The translations under genes were made by a program, and so were the position numbers. 64,000 bases of DNA. Origin: Virgibacillus sp. NKC19-16 (GTDB taxonomy: Bacteria > Bacillota > Bacilli > Bacillales > Amphibacillaceae). Below, piece by piece: positions 32,301-40,753 of the stretch (its first letter is position 1; every line of letters begins with the position of its first letter). The notes under the pieces were generated by a model. It was not told where the DNA came from, did no database searches, and was given only the letters and a program-made list of their open reading frames with translations. The stretch covers positions 3,406,001 to 3,470,000 of the forward strand of contig NZ_CP074373.1 of assembly GCF_021560035.1 (NCBI RefSeq), in the 5' to 3' direction.

Positions 32301-34045
32301 CTATTTCTCCAAAGGTACTCGTATTTTTTCAATAATTTCATCCATGTTTTCCTTCAATGATGCTAATCTTACCTCACTATCTGTAAAATTTTCCCCGCGC
32401 ACACCATAATAGCATTTTATCTTAGGCTCTGTTCCTGATGGACGCAGGCAAACCCAGCTATCTTGTTCCAAAATAAATTTCATCATATTTTCGTTTGGCA
32501 GCTCAATCACTTCTTTTTCACCGGAATCGATAAAAGTACGTTCCCCTGCTAAATAGTCCTCAGCCTTTTCCACTTTAACACCAGCAATTTCGGTTAAAGG
32601 CGTATCCCTAATTTCACTCATAATGGCAGCTATCTGGTCTGATCCTTCTTTTCCTTTCAAAGTCAGAGAAGACATACCTTCCAAATAATAGCCATGCTTT
32701 GCGTATAAATCATGTAATGCATCGAGCAATGTTTTTCCTCGACGATCCCAGTAATAAGCCATCTCACTAGCCATGACAGCTGCTTGTACGGCATCTTTAT
32801 CCCGAGCGAAGCTACTGATCAGGTACCCGTAGCTTTCCTCGAAACCGAATACAAACGTCTCTCCTGTCGCATCAAATTGGTTAATTTTTTCCCCGATAAA
32901 TTTAAAACCTGTCAATGTATCAATCGTTTGCACATTATAGGAATCGGCAATCGAGCGGCTCAACTCTGTCGTTACAACTGTTTTTATCATACGAGCTGTT
33001 TTTAAGATGACTGGATCACTATGGGATAAAATGTAATCGAGGAACAAGGACCCCAATTGATTTCCGGTTAAAACCTGATATTCTCCTGCCTTATTCCTGA
33101 CCGCTACACCCAAACGATCTCCATCAGGATCCGTTGCAAGCAAAATAGATGCATCGCGTTTTTTCCCTTGCTCAATCGCAAATGTAAAGGCTTGATGTTC
33201 TTCCGGATTGGGTGATTCCACGGTAGAAAATTCCGGGTCTGGCTCTGCTTGTTCTTTAACAACATCCACATTGGAGAAATGTAATTGCTCCAGCCCTTTC
33301 ATGACAAGCTGATGTGCCGCTCCATGCAATGGTGTAAACACAATTGGAAGTTCTTTTTCCTTCTGCTGTTCTTCAAGGTCCATTTTGGTGATAGACTTTA
33401 ATTGTTCTAAGTAGGCGTTATCAATTTCATTATTTACCCAGTTAAGCATTTCCTTTTCTTCCAGTATCTCCTCTTCCAACACCGGTACCGTCAGCTCATT
33501 TTCAGTTGCTTGAATCGCATCAATAATGTCCCCTGCTTCGTCCGGTGTGATTTGTCCGCCATCTTCATTGTATACCTTAAACCCATTATATTCAGGTGGA
33601 TTGTGACTTGCGGTAATCATAATACCTGACGCGCTGCCCAAGTGACGTACAGCAAACGACAGGAGCGGTGTCGGACGAGGGGAATCAAACACACTTATCT
33701 TTATTCCATATGCACCAAGTACTTTTGCCGCTTCCACTGCAAATTCCCTGGACATATATCTCGAATCATAAGACACGACAACGCCCCTATCTCTTACATT
33801 TACATGGTTAGCAAGTAAATAGTTTGCCAGACCATTGACGGCCTTTCGTACGGTATAGATGTTCATCCGGTTCGTCCCGGCCCCAAGACACCACGCATAC
33901 CACCGGTTCCAAAGGTCAATTCTTTATAGAAAGCATCCTCAAGTGCTGTTTTATTTTCCTTTAATGTATCCAGCTCCAATTTAAGTGATGCATTAAGATC
34001 TTCATATGAATCCCATTTTTGATAAACTTGCTCCCAACTACTCAT
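32301..34045 (-). pseudogene. pgcA: pgcA phosphoglucomutase/phosphomannomutase, split by a one-base frameshift
   Basis: The 5' part (34045 to about 33884) encodes SSWEQVYQKWDSY...ELTFGTGGMRG, the usual PgcA N-terminus. The 3' part continues with MNIYTVRKAVNGLANYL, the catalytic serine loop TASHNPPEYNGFKVY, metal site DPDGDRLG, sugar loop FGFEESYGY and phosphate loop RPSGTEPK. Adding one G to the GGGG run (CCCC at 33881-33884) restores GAGTNRMNIY. Full length would be about 580 residues, as in B. subtilis. A homopolymer indel could be a sequencing error; if real, loss would affect UDP-glucose and wall polymer synthesis unless a paralog exists. Confidence 0.85.
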
Positions 34046-34215
34046 ATAAATGTTTCCTCCATTATGTATGTATAGATGGTAAAATTTTAGCATACTTTTC
34101 TTTAATATTCTATGTGGGAGTTTAATCCAATAATTTTTAGGTTAAAATGGATAAAAAGTGTTACGCGCACTTTCCTATTATTCTTAGAAAATTTGGCTTT
34201 TGTTAAAGGAATTCT

Positions 34216-34314
34216 TAAAAAGCGTACTTCGCTTTGTGAGAAACCCTTATACGTTGCGTGCAAGCGAAAGCCCGCACTTATGCAGATAAGAAAGTTTTAA
34301 ACTTTCTTATCTGC
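34216..34314. repeat. Palindromic mini-element with a 33-bp near-loopless hairpin
   Basis: GCAGATAAGAAAGTTT and AAACTTTCTTATCTGC (34282-34314) are perfect 16-bp arms around one base. Just upstream TTCGCTTTG...CAAGCGAA pairs across 34228-34268. The block has no coding sense and no T-run on the plus strand. It looks like a mobile intergenic repeat, but only one copy is in this window. Confidence 0.6.
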
Positions 34315-34364
34315 CAAAAAACGGGTAGAATAGAATATATATCTAATTCGGACAGAAAGTTGTG

Positions 34365-35465
34365 ATGTTGTTGGTTCATAAACGATGGTTTCAAGTAATG
34401 GTTTTCTTTATTATGTTTTTTCTATTAATCTTATTAATTTCCGTTACTGATTTTATTTTCATTCCAGTGGTTCAATTAGTGGGGGCCGTTGCCTTTCCTA
34501 TTATTGGAGCCGGCATTCTTTTTTACTTAACCAAACCGGTTATGCATTTATTCGAACGGTTTAAAATCCATCGTGTCGTCTCTATTATTCTCGTGTTTTT
34601 ATTAATCATTTTACTTGGATACTTATTTGTGTTGTATATTTGGCCGATTGCACAACGGCAGATCACCAATCTGGTTGAGGGTATTCCATCTATGGTATCG
34701 ATGGTTGAGAACTTCATTGATTACTGGCAGCAAAATTACACTAGCATCCCTGATCAGGTACTTACTGCCATTAACGACTTTAGCAATAACATCCCGTCCC
34801 ATATTGAAAATATTTTAAACTATCTTTTCGGGTTTATTGGAAGTTTTATCGGTCAGGTAGTCACCATCATTGCGGGCTTAGTACTAATCCCTTTCTTCCT
34901 TTTCTTTATGCTGAAAGATGGGGAAAAGTTGGTTCCTTTTATTACACAGATTTTTGAAAAGGAAAAAGCCGAGAATATTCGAAGTCTATTAAGCAAAGTT
35001 GATAATGTATTGACTTCTTTTATCCAGGGACAGTTGATCGTTAGCTCTTTCGTTGGTGTCCTATTATTTATAGGTTATCTTATTATTGGTCTCGAATATG
35101 CACTGGCACTGGCTCTGTTCGGATTGATAACAAATGTGATTCCATATCTCGGACCATTTATCGCCGTTACGCCGGCACTCATTGTCGGAGCATTCCAGGA
35201 CCCGATGAACCTTATTTGGGTTTCCCTAATCATGATCGTCGCCCAGCAGATTGAGAGTAACTTAATTTCACCAAACGTCATGGGGCAAGCGCTGGATTTA
35301 CATCCATTAACGATTATAACTGTAATTCTGGCTGCCGGAAGTATTGCTGGTTTTATCGGCATCCTGTTTGCTGTACCATTCTATGCTGTAGTACGAACAA
35401 TTATCGTGCATTTTTATGACACCTATGTAGAATCGAAGAAAAATAAAAAAGATGCTTTATTATAA
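34365..35465 (+). CDS. AI-2E family transporter (YdbI/PerM-like)
   Basis: The roughly 366-residue membrane protein has about eight helices, a large extracellular-type loop after helix 3 (GIPSMVSMVENFIDYWQQ...) and the conserved stretch IPYLGPFIAVTPALIVGAF with EYALALALFGLI. Members export autoinducer-2-like molecules or act as Na+(Li+)/H+ antiporters; which applies here cannot be told. The upstream site is weak, so ATG 34365 or GTG 34362 may be used. Confidence 0.85.
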   Translation: MLLVHKRWFQVMVFFIMFFLLILLISVTDFIFIPVVQLVGAVAFPIIGAGILFYLTKPVMHLFERFKIHRVVSIILVFLLIILLGYLFVLYIWPIAQRQITNLVEGIPSMVSMVENFIDYWQQNYTSIPDQVLTAINDFSNNIPSHIENILNYLFGFIGSFIGQVVTIIAGLVLIPFFLFFMLKDGEKLVPFITQIFEKEKAENIRSLLSKVDNVLTSFIQGQLIVSSFVGVLLFIGYLIIGLEYALALALFGLITNVIPYLGPFIAVTPALIVGAFQDPMNLIWVSLIMIVAQQIESNLISPNVMGQALDLHPLTIITVILAAGSIAGFIGILFAVPFYAVVRTIIVHFYDTYVESKKNKKDALL

Positions 35466-35480
35466 AGTGGGGGAGATAAT

Positions 35481-35663
35481 GTGACAACTAAAGAGTTGGA
35501 AGCTAAATTACAGGAATTGAAATCCGATTATGCTCGTATTCAAGGTGATATGGATAAATTAGAATATGTTAAAGGTAGGGTTTCTTCTGCTGAGAGGCAA
35601 TTGGTCCGGTTAGAAGAGGAAATTGCTGCTGTCAATAAGCAACTGGAAGAAAGAAAAGCGTGA
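35481..35663 (+). CDS. SE1832 family small coiled-coil protein
   Basis: A 60-residue charged, heptad-patterned protein (LEAKLQELKSDYARIQGDMDKLE ... LEEEIAAVNKQL as landmarks) that matches the SE1832 family found across Bacillales. The GTG start follows GGGGGAG by 5 bases. It lies 15 bases after the AI-2E gene, so it is co-transcribed. Function unknown. Confidence 0.8.
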   Translation: MTTKELEAKLQELKSDYARIQGDMDKLEYVKGRVSSAERQLVRLEEEIAAVNKQLEERKA

Positions 35664-35687
35664 AGCTCATGAGCATCACGCTTTTTC
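35656..35687 (+). terminator. Bidirectional terminator between SE1832 and the antiporter
   Basis: AAGCGTGA / TCACGCTT with an inner GCT/AGC pairing and a following TTTTTC run. It overlaps the last codons of both convergent genes. Confidence 0.85.
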
Positions 35688-37541
35688 TTTATTATTTCCA
35701 TTTGTTTTTCGTTGGTTTTCCACTCTCGACCTGTTTTTTTCTTTTTCTTTTGTTGGTGGTGTTAGACTAACAATTTTATCCCCGATTGCAGGGACTGTCC
35801 GCATCTCTTCTGAATAGAATTTAAGCACTCCAGACGGCTTAATTAAATACAGGAATACGGTAGATACATCTTTATCCGCAACATAATTTTGATAATTATA
35901 CTGTGCGGTAAGCGTTGTTTGCCGGAATACATATCCGTCTTTTAGTTTATCATTTAAATCATCCATATTAAATTTCTTATCAAACAGAATTCTTCCGCCA
36001 ACTTTAGAGACAACCCCACTGGAATAGCCATTATTCAATTGCGTGTGCGGGCTCACTTTGAATACATTTGTCCTGCCGTATTCAGGCATGAATGTTGTAC
36101 ATACGAGTGAATTATATGCATTATCATCTGTTGCAGCAAGCAAATACTCATATGGGATCGTATCAAGATTATATTCAGCCTGTTCAGAGAGCATGTCTCC
36201 ATGATAAACTGGAACACCCGCTGTGCGTGCTTTACGCAAATTTTCCCATGAATAATCGACAATAATTACAGGAAAATTCGATTTAGACAGAGACTTGGCG
36301 AGTTCAACTGTAAATGGATTACTGCCAACAATCAATGCACCAGGTTTTCCTTCCATCGATAGATTAAGCTTTTTCGCCAGCCAACCGATAGAAAAACCAT
36401 GTGCCACAACGGTAAAAAATACAAGTGCGAAGGTTAATGTCGTTAAAATCGATGCATCTTCATAACCTGCATCCAGTAATACCGTGGCGAAATAACCAGC
36501 CACCGTTAAAGCAACAATCCCTCTTGGAGCAATCCAGCCAACCAATGCTTTTTCATTAAATGATAATCCTGTTCCGATCGTTGATAAGAATATCGATAAC
36601 GGCCGGACGATAAACATCATTAATAGTACATATCCGATAATGTTCGGACTGAATATCTGAAGCAATGTCTCCCGTTCCAATGAAGCTGTCAGCATAATGA
36701 ATATGGTTGATATTAACAGAATGGAAATGTTCTCCTTAAAATGACGCATATCGGAAATGGAACTAATTCCCATGTTTGCAAGTGTAATACCCATTGCCGT
36801 TACAGACAAAAGCCCGGTTTCATGCATGATTAAATCTGCACCTGTAAAACAGAAAAGGACAACCACAACAACGGCGGGAGATTTCAGGAATTCCGGGATA
36901 TGGCCGGTTTCGAACATCCAACCAAGCCCCCTGCCACAAGCCCAACCGAAAATCGCGGCAAAAATAGATGCTGCAAAGAACAGGAGAAGTGCGGAAACAT
37001 CTGGACTTGAAGCAGTAATAAATACGATAATTTCAAATGCAAAGACTGCCAGTAAAGCCCCAATAGGATCGACAATAATGCCTTCCCATTTTAGTATCTT
37101 TGCAGGTCTGGGTTTTAGCTTTGACTGACGAAGGAGTGGCATAATAACCGTTGGGCCGGTTACGATAAACAAACCACCGATAACAAACGCTACTGCCCAA
37201 GACAGGCCAGCTATATAGTGAGCAGTTAATGAACCAAGGATCCAAGCAATAAATGCACCGACTGTGGAGATCCGAAAAACCGGCTTCCCGAGTCCACGAA
37301 GCTCTTTAAAACTTAAATTCAAACTACCCTCAAAAAGAATAATTGCTACAGCTGCCGAAATAATCGGACTGTAGAGGGAACCAAAGTTTTCTTCAGGATC
37401 TATTAAATCAAGGATTGGACCAACCAGCAGACCTGTGACCGACATAATAACAATTGCAGGCAAACGATACTGCCAAGCCAACCATTGTGAACCAATTCCC
37501 AAAAGACCAATCAGTGTTATTTCAAATAATAGAGATGGCAT
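35676..37541 (-). CDS. CPA1-type Na+(K+)/H+ antiporter with C-terminal TrkA-like domain
   Basis: The 621-residue protein has 12 or so membrane helices (residues 1-390) with the CPA motif VTGPTVIMPLL and, later, VDPIGALLAVFAFE, where the Asp is the likely ion site. A RCK/TrkA-N domain (GALIVGSNPFTVELAKSL, about 395-520) and a TrkA-C-like tail follow, as in NhaP2/KefB-like transporters. It would regulate cytoplasmic pH and sodium or potassium, sensible in a salt-tolerant Bacillaceae. The 3' end overlaps the shared terminator with the SE1832 gene. Confidence 0.85.
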   Translation of the reverse strand: MPSLLFEITLIGLLGIGSQWLAWQYRLPAIVIMSVTGLLVGPILDLIDPEENFGSLYSPIISAAVAIILFEGSLNLSFKELRGLGKPVFRISTVGAFIAWILGSLTAHYIAGLSWAVAFVIGGLFIVTGPTVIMPLLRQSKLKPRPAKILKWEGIIVDPIGALLAVFAFEIIVFITASSPDVSALLLFFAASIFAAIFGWACGRGLGWMFETGHIPEFLKSPAVVVVVLFCFTGADLIMHETGLLSVTAMGITLANMGISSISDMRHFKENISILLISTIFIMLTASLERETLLQIFSPNIIGYVLLMMFIVRPLSIFLSTIGTGLSFNEKALVGWIAPRGIVALTVAGYFATVLLDAGYEDASILTTLTFALVFFTVVAHGFSIGWLAKKLNLSMEGKPGALIVGSNPFTVELAKSLSKSNFPVIIVDYSWENLRKARTAGVPVYHGDMLSEQAEYNLDTIPYEYLLAATDDNAYNSLVCTTFMPEYGRTNVFKVSPHTQLNNGYSSGVVSKVGGRILFDKKFNMDDLNDKLKDGYVFRQTTLTAQYNYQNYVADKDVSTVFLYLIKPSGVLKFYSEEMRTVPAIGDKIVSLTPPTKEKEKNRSRVENQRKTNGNNKEKA

Positions 37542-37674
37542 TTTTTTCAGCCCCCTTTATTTTGTTCAAATATAGAGACATTCTATAGGTGATTGAGGGG
37601 ATTGTAAACAGTTTTTTTGAAAAAAATTAGCATGGTATTACATTGAGTGATGAGGTTGCTGTTTAGATCTTGCT

Positions 37675-37703
37675 TTGACAACAAACGTGGTTGTTGTTAT
37701 TAT
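37675..37703 (+). promoter_or_regulatory. brnQ promoter with operator-like palindrome in the spacer
   Basis: TTGACA (37675-37680), a 17-base spacer and TATTAT (37698-37703) form a strong promoter. ACAACAAACGTGGTTGTTGT (37678-37697) is a palindrome with 7-bp arms that covers the end of the -35 and the spacer, an ideal place for a repressor. The regulator is not known. Confidence 0.65.
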
Positions 37704-37847
37704 TTATTTTGCTTTTTGAAAAAAATAGCGACTAGACAAATGCTTCTATTTTTATCTGATAATAGAAAATAATTACATGGACTTCTTTACGATATAGAAA
37801 TTGGCAATGTAAATCTCAGAGGCCACACCACTGGAGGCTCACGCATC

Positions 37848-39155
37848 ATGAATAGAGACATATTTATCATCGGATTTACGCTGTTTGCCTTATTTTTTGG
37901 GGCAGGTAACTTGATTTATCCACCTACGCTCGGAATCGATTCCGGAACTTCGTATTGGGCGGCAATCAGCGGGTTCATCCTAACGGGAGTTGGGCTGCCT
38001 ATACTGGCAGTCACAGCTACTTCATTTGTGAAGAATGATGCCAGGGAGCTGGCGAATCGGGTACATCCATTATTTGGACTTGTTTTTACTTCTATCGTCT
38101 ATCTTGCTATTGCGCCGTTTTTCGGAATACCACGTGCAGCAACGGTCGGATATGAAATGAGTGTGGAGCCATTTATGGATGGAACTTCTTCTATTTCACT
38201 ATTTATTTTTACAGTAATTTTCTTTGGCCTTGTTCTTATCGTTAGTTTAAACCCTTCAAAAATGGTTGATCGGATTGGACAATACCTTACGCCGATTTTA
38301 TTAGTTGCTATTGTGGCTTTAAGCATTGGTGGGATTGTGGTATTGAACGTGCCACTGGCTACACCCTCAGAGGATTATACCATTACTCCATTGTTCACAG
38401 GGTTTGTGGAAGGTTACTTAACGATGGATGCTATAGCGGCGCTTGCTTTCGGTATTATCGTCGTAAATGCATTTAAAGAACGAGGGATTACGTCAAGATC
38501 AGATCTTGTAAAATCCACCTTAAAATCTGGAATCGTTGCAGGTATAGGTTTAACCGCTGTTTATACATTTCTTGGTTGGCTCGGAACGCAAATGGCAGGA
38601 CAGGGGTCATTTACGAACGGCGGGGAAATTTTATCCGCTGCGGCAAATGTGATATTTGGCAATTTTGGCGCGTTACTACTAGGTATAATTGTTGTATTGG
38701 CCTGTCTCACTACATCTGTGGGGCTTGTTGTAGCAGCAGGGCAATTTTTTCATAAAATCACGCCTATCCCTTATAAATGGCTAATTTCAATCGTGACAAT
38801 CGCAAGCTTTCTCATATCCAATCAAGGGCTGAATACAATTATAAGTATCTCTGTTCCAGTGCTTACATTCATTTATCCGATCGCCATTGTTCTGATCCTA
38901 CTTACATTTATCCATAAACTATTCGGCGGTACAACTGAGGTATATCGTGGCGGAATTTTGTTCACAGCAATCGTTAGTTTATACGATGGTTTGGTGGCAT
39001 TTGGCTTTGAGATGCCTAGATTAGCAAGTGTTATGGAAAAATTGCCGTTTTTTGACCTTGGACTGGGATGGCTTGTACCTGCTGTTGTTGGAGGGGTGAT
39101 TGGGTGGATGATTTCAGTTTCAGGGAGTAAGCGAAATACAGATGTTGGGGCTTAG
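37848..39155 (+). CDS. brnQ: Branched-chain amino acid:cation symporter BrnQ
   Basis: The 435-residue protein has 12 membrane helices and the family opening LFALFFGAGNLIYPPTLG. It imports leucine, isoleucine and valine with Na+ or H+. TGGAGG lies 10 bases before the ATG. The 306-bp upstream region contains the promoter and palindrome described separately; no T-box or clear CodY box was found. Confidence 0.9.
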   Translation: MNRDIFIIGFTLFALFFGAGNLIYPPTLGIDSGTSYWAAISGFILTGVGLPILAVTATSFVKNDARELANRVHPLFGLVFTSIVYLAIAPFFGIPRAATVGYEMSVEPFMDGTSSISLFIFTVIFFGLVLIVSLNPSKMVDRIGQYLTPILLVAIVALSIGGIVVLNVPLATPSEDYTITPLFTGFVEGYLTMDAIAALAFGIIVVNAFKERGITSRSDLVKSTLKSGIVAGIGLTAVYTFLGWLGTQMAGQGSFTNGGEILSAAANVIFGNFGALLLGIIVVLACLTTSVGLVVAAGQFFHKITPIPYKWLISIVTIASFLISNQGLNTIISISVPVLTFIYPIAIVLILLTFIHKLFGGTTEVYRGGILFTAIVSLYDGLVAFGFEMPRLASVMEKLPFFDLGLGWLVPAVVGGVIGWMISVSGSKRNTDVGA

Positions 39156-39235
39156 AGCGGAAGTCGGAGAGATGCCGACCGGGGCTTCCGGCAGATCGAC
39201 CGAAGGCTCCATATCTATCTCCCCTAGGTTTTCTA

Positions 39236-40402
39236 TTAACCTGACTCCGTAAGAACGGTTTTATTTAACTGACTGACCGAGTTCTCCCCTGCTAGTGCCA
39301 TCGTTATATCCATATCAGCGATCATATTTTGCAAAACTTCTGTAACGCCTTGTTCGCCTGCCACAGCTAACCCATACATACACGGCCTTCCAACAAGCAC
39401 GGCTTTTGCCCCAAGTGCAATAGCCTTAACAACATCTGCCCCTCTTCTGATTCCACTGTCCATTAGTACTGGGATTTGATCTTGAATAACATCACAGATA
39501 AGCGGAAGAGCCTCGAGTGCTCCCAGTGCTCCGTCCACTTGGCGGCCGCCATGATTGGAGACAATAATCCCATCAACCTCGTATTCTAATGCTTTTTGGG
39601 CGTCATCCGGATGCAAGACTCCTTTTAATATAATTGGCAGGCTTGTATATTCTTTTATAAAAGAAATATCGTCCCAGGTTAAACTGGCATTGCCAAAGAT
39701 TTTCGTCCAATGCATAATTGCCGCAGTCGGGTCCTCTTCTGGTGATTTCTCCAGTTTGGAGCGAAAAGCGGGATCACTCAAATAATTGCCAACACCTTCC
39801 CCGATTAAGAATGGTAAATACACATTTTTTAAATCATATTCGCGCCATGCCAGCATTGGTGTGTCCAATGTGACAACAATAGCTGAGTAGCCTGCGTTTT
39901 CTGCCCTTTGCAGAAAGCTTGCAGTTATATCCGGATCCTTACTCCAATACAATTGGAACCATTTTGGTGCATCACCCATTATCTCTGCAATTTCCTCCAT
40001 CGGTTTCGTCGATGCAGAAGACGCGATATATGGTACACCCAACTCAGCACTTGCTTTAGCAGAAGCCAGTTCTCCTTCCGGATGGATGATAGACTGTACG
40101 CCAATAGGTGCATGTAGAAATGGAAAGGGATATGTTTGGCCAAACAGTTCGACAGTAATATCACGATCTTCCACATTCCGAAGCATCCTCGGGGTGATCT
40201 TCCAGCGATTGAATGCCTCCAGATTCGCCTTTATCGTATCCTCACCACCCGCACCTCCTGCTATATAATAAAACGGGCCATCTTCTAAGACTTCACGCGC
40301 CCGTTTTTCCCACTCCTCATATATAACCGGAAGTCTATTCGGATCGGGATTGGCCATCGTTTGATAAATTTTGTATTGAACTTCATTACCTATATTAGAC
40401 AT
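39236..40402 (-). CDS. FMN-dependent alpha-hydroxy acid oxidase, lactate 2-monooxygenase-like
   Basis: The 388-residue TIM-barrel flavoprotein has the catalytic His in IIVSNHGGRQVDGA, FMN-binding segments HAPIGVQSI, WFQLYWSKD and LMDSGIRRGADV, and an N-terminal cap (YYIAGGAGGEDTIKAN). Length and the N-terminal pattern fit lactate 2-monooxygenase better than the shorter lactate oxidases or L-lactate dehydrogenase. It would turn L-lactate or a related hydroxy acid into acetate or pyruvate using O2. AGAGGGAG lies 8 bases before the ATG; a consensus promoter lies upstream. Confidence 0.85.
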   Translation of the reverse strand: MSNIGNEVQYKIYQTMANPDPNRLPVIYEEWEKRAREVLEDGPFYYIAGGAGGEDTIKANLEAFNRWKITPRMLRNVEDRDITVELFGQTYPFPFLHAPIGVQSIIHPEGELASAKASAELGVPYIASSASTKPMEEIAEIMGDAPKWFQLYWSKDPDITASFLQRAENAGYSAIVVTLDTPMLAWREYDLKNVYLPFLIGEGVGNYLSDPAFRSKLEKSPEEDPTAAIMHWTKIFGNASLTWDDISFIKEYTSLPIILKGVLHPDDAQKALEYEVDGIIVSNHGGRQVDGALGALEALPLICDVIQDQIPVLMDSGIRRGADVVKAIALGAKAVLVGRPCMYGLAVAGEQGVTEVLQNMIADMDITMALAGENSVSQLNKTVLTESG

Positions 40403-40470
40403 TTTAGATTCTCCCTCTTGTATTAGATTTGGTTTGACTTTTCTCCTGAAAATATAACCATTTTTAGATA

Positions 40471-40499
40471 AGTATATATTTTTCTAATAATTTAGTCAA
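40471..40499 (-). promoter_or_regulatory. Promoter of the alpha-hydroxy acid oxidase gene
   Basis: On the minus strand TTGACT (40494-40499), 17 bases, TATACT (40471-40476). The leader is about 60 bases long. The rest of the 350-bp gap up to recQ shows nothing else clear. Confidence 0.7.
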
Positions 40500-40753
40500 T
40501 ACACTTTTATAAGCCTCTTTCCACTACAATCGAAATTAATTTGAAAACGGGGTTATAGATAAAAAGTTTCTCAGATTAATGCCACCTTGTCTCCATTTAA
40601 AACGATTGTAATAATAGAAGAATGCAGGTTATTTTAAGTTAAAAATTAAATGATTAGATACTCTAACCATCACTAAAATGCTATTTTCAACCAATTTATC
40701 TCACGCGGGAAAAAATATGTTACCATTAATCTATGAAAAGGAGGCTGCCCTAG

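Noticed and set aside
34112-34300. Plus-strand frame of 62 codons upstream of the AI-2E gene
   Set aside because: It lies in the palindromic mini-element and has no ribosome site or protein-like composition.
37542-37847. T-box or CodY box upstream of brnQ
   Set aside because: No T-box sequence or specifier structure, and the best AATTTTCnGAAAATT match (TTTTTGAAAAAAAT) is poor.
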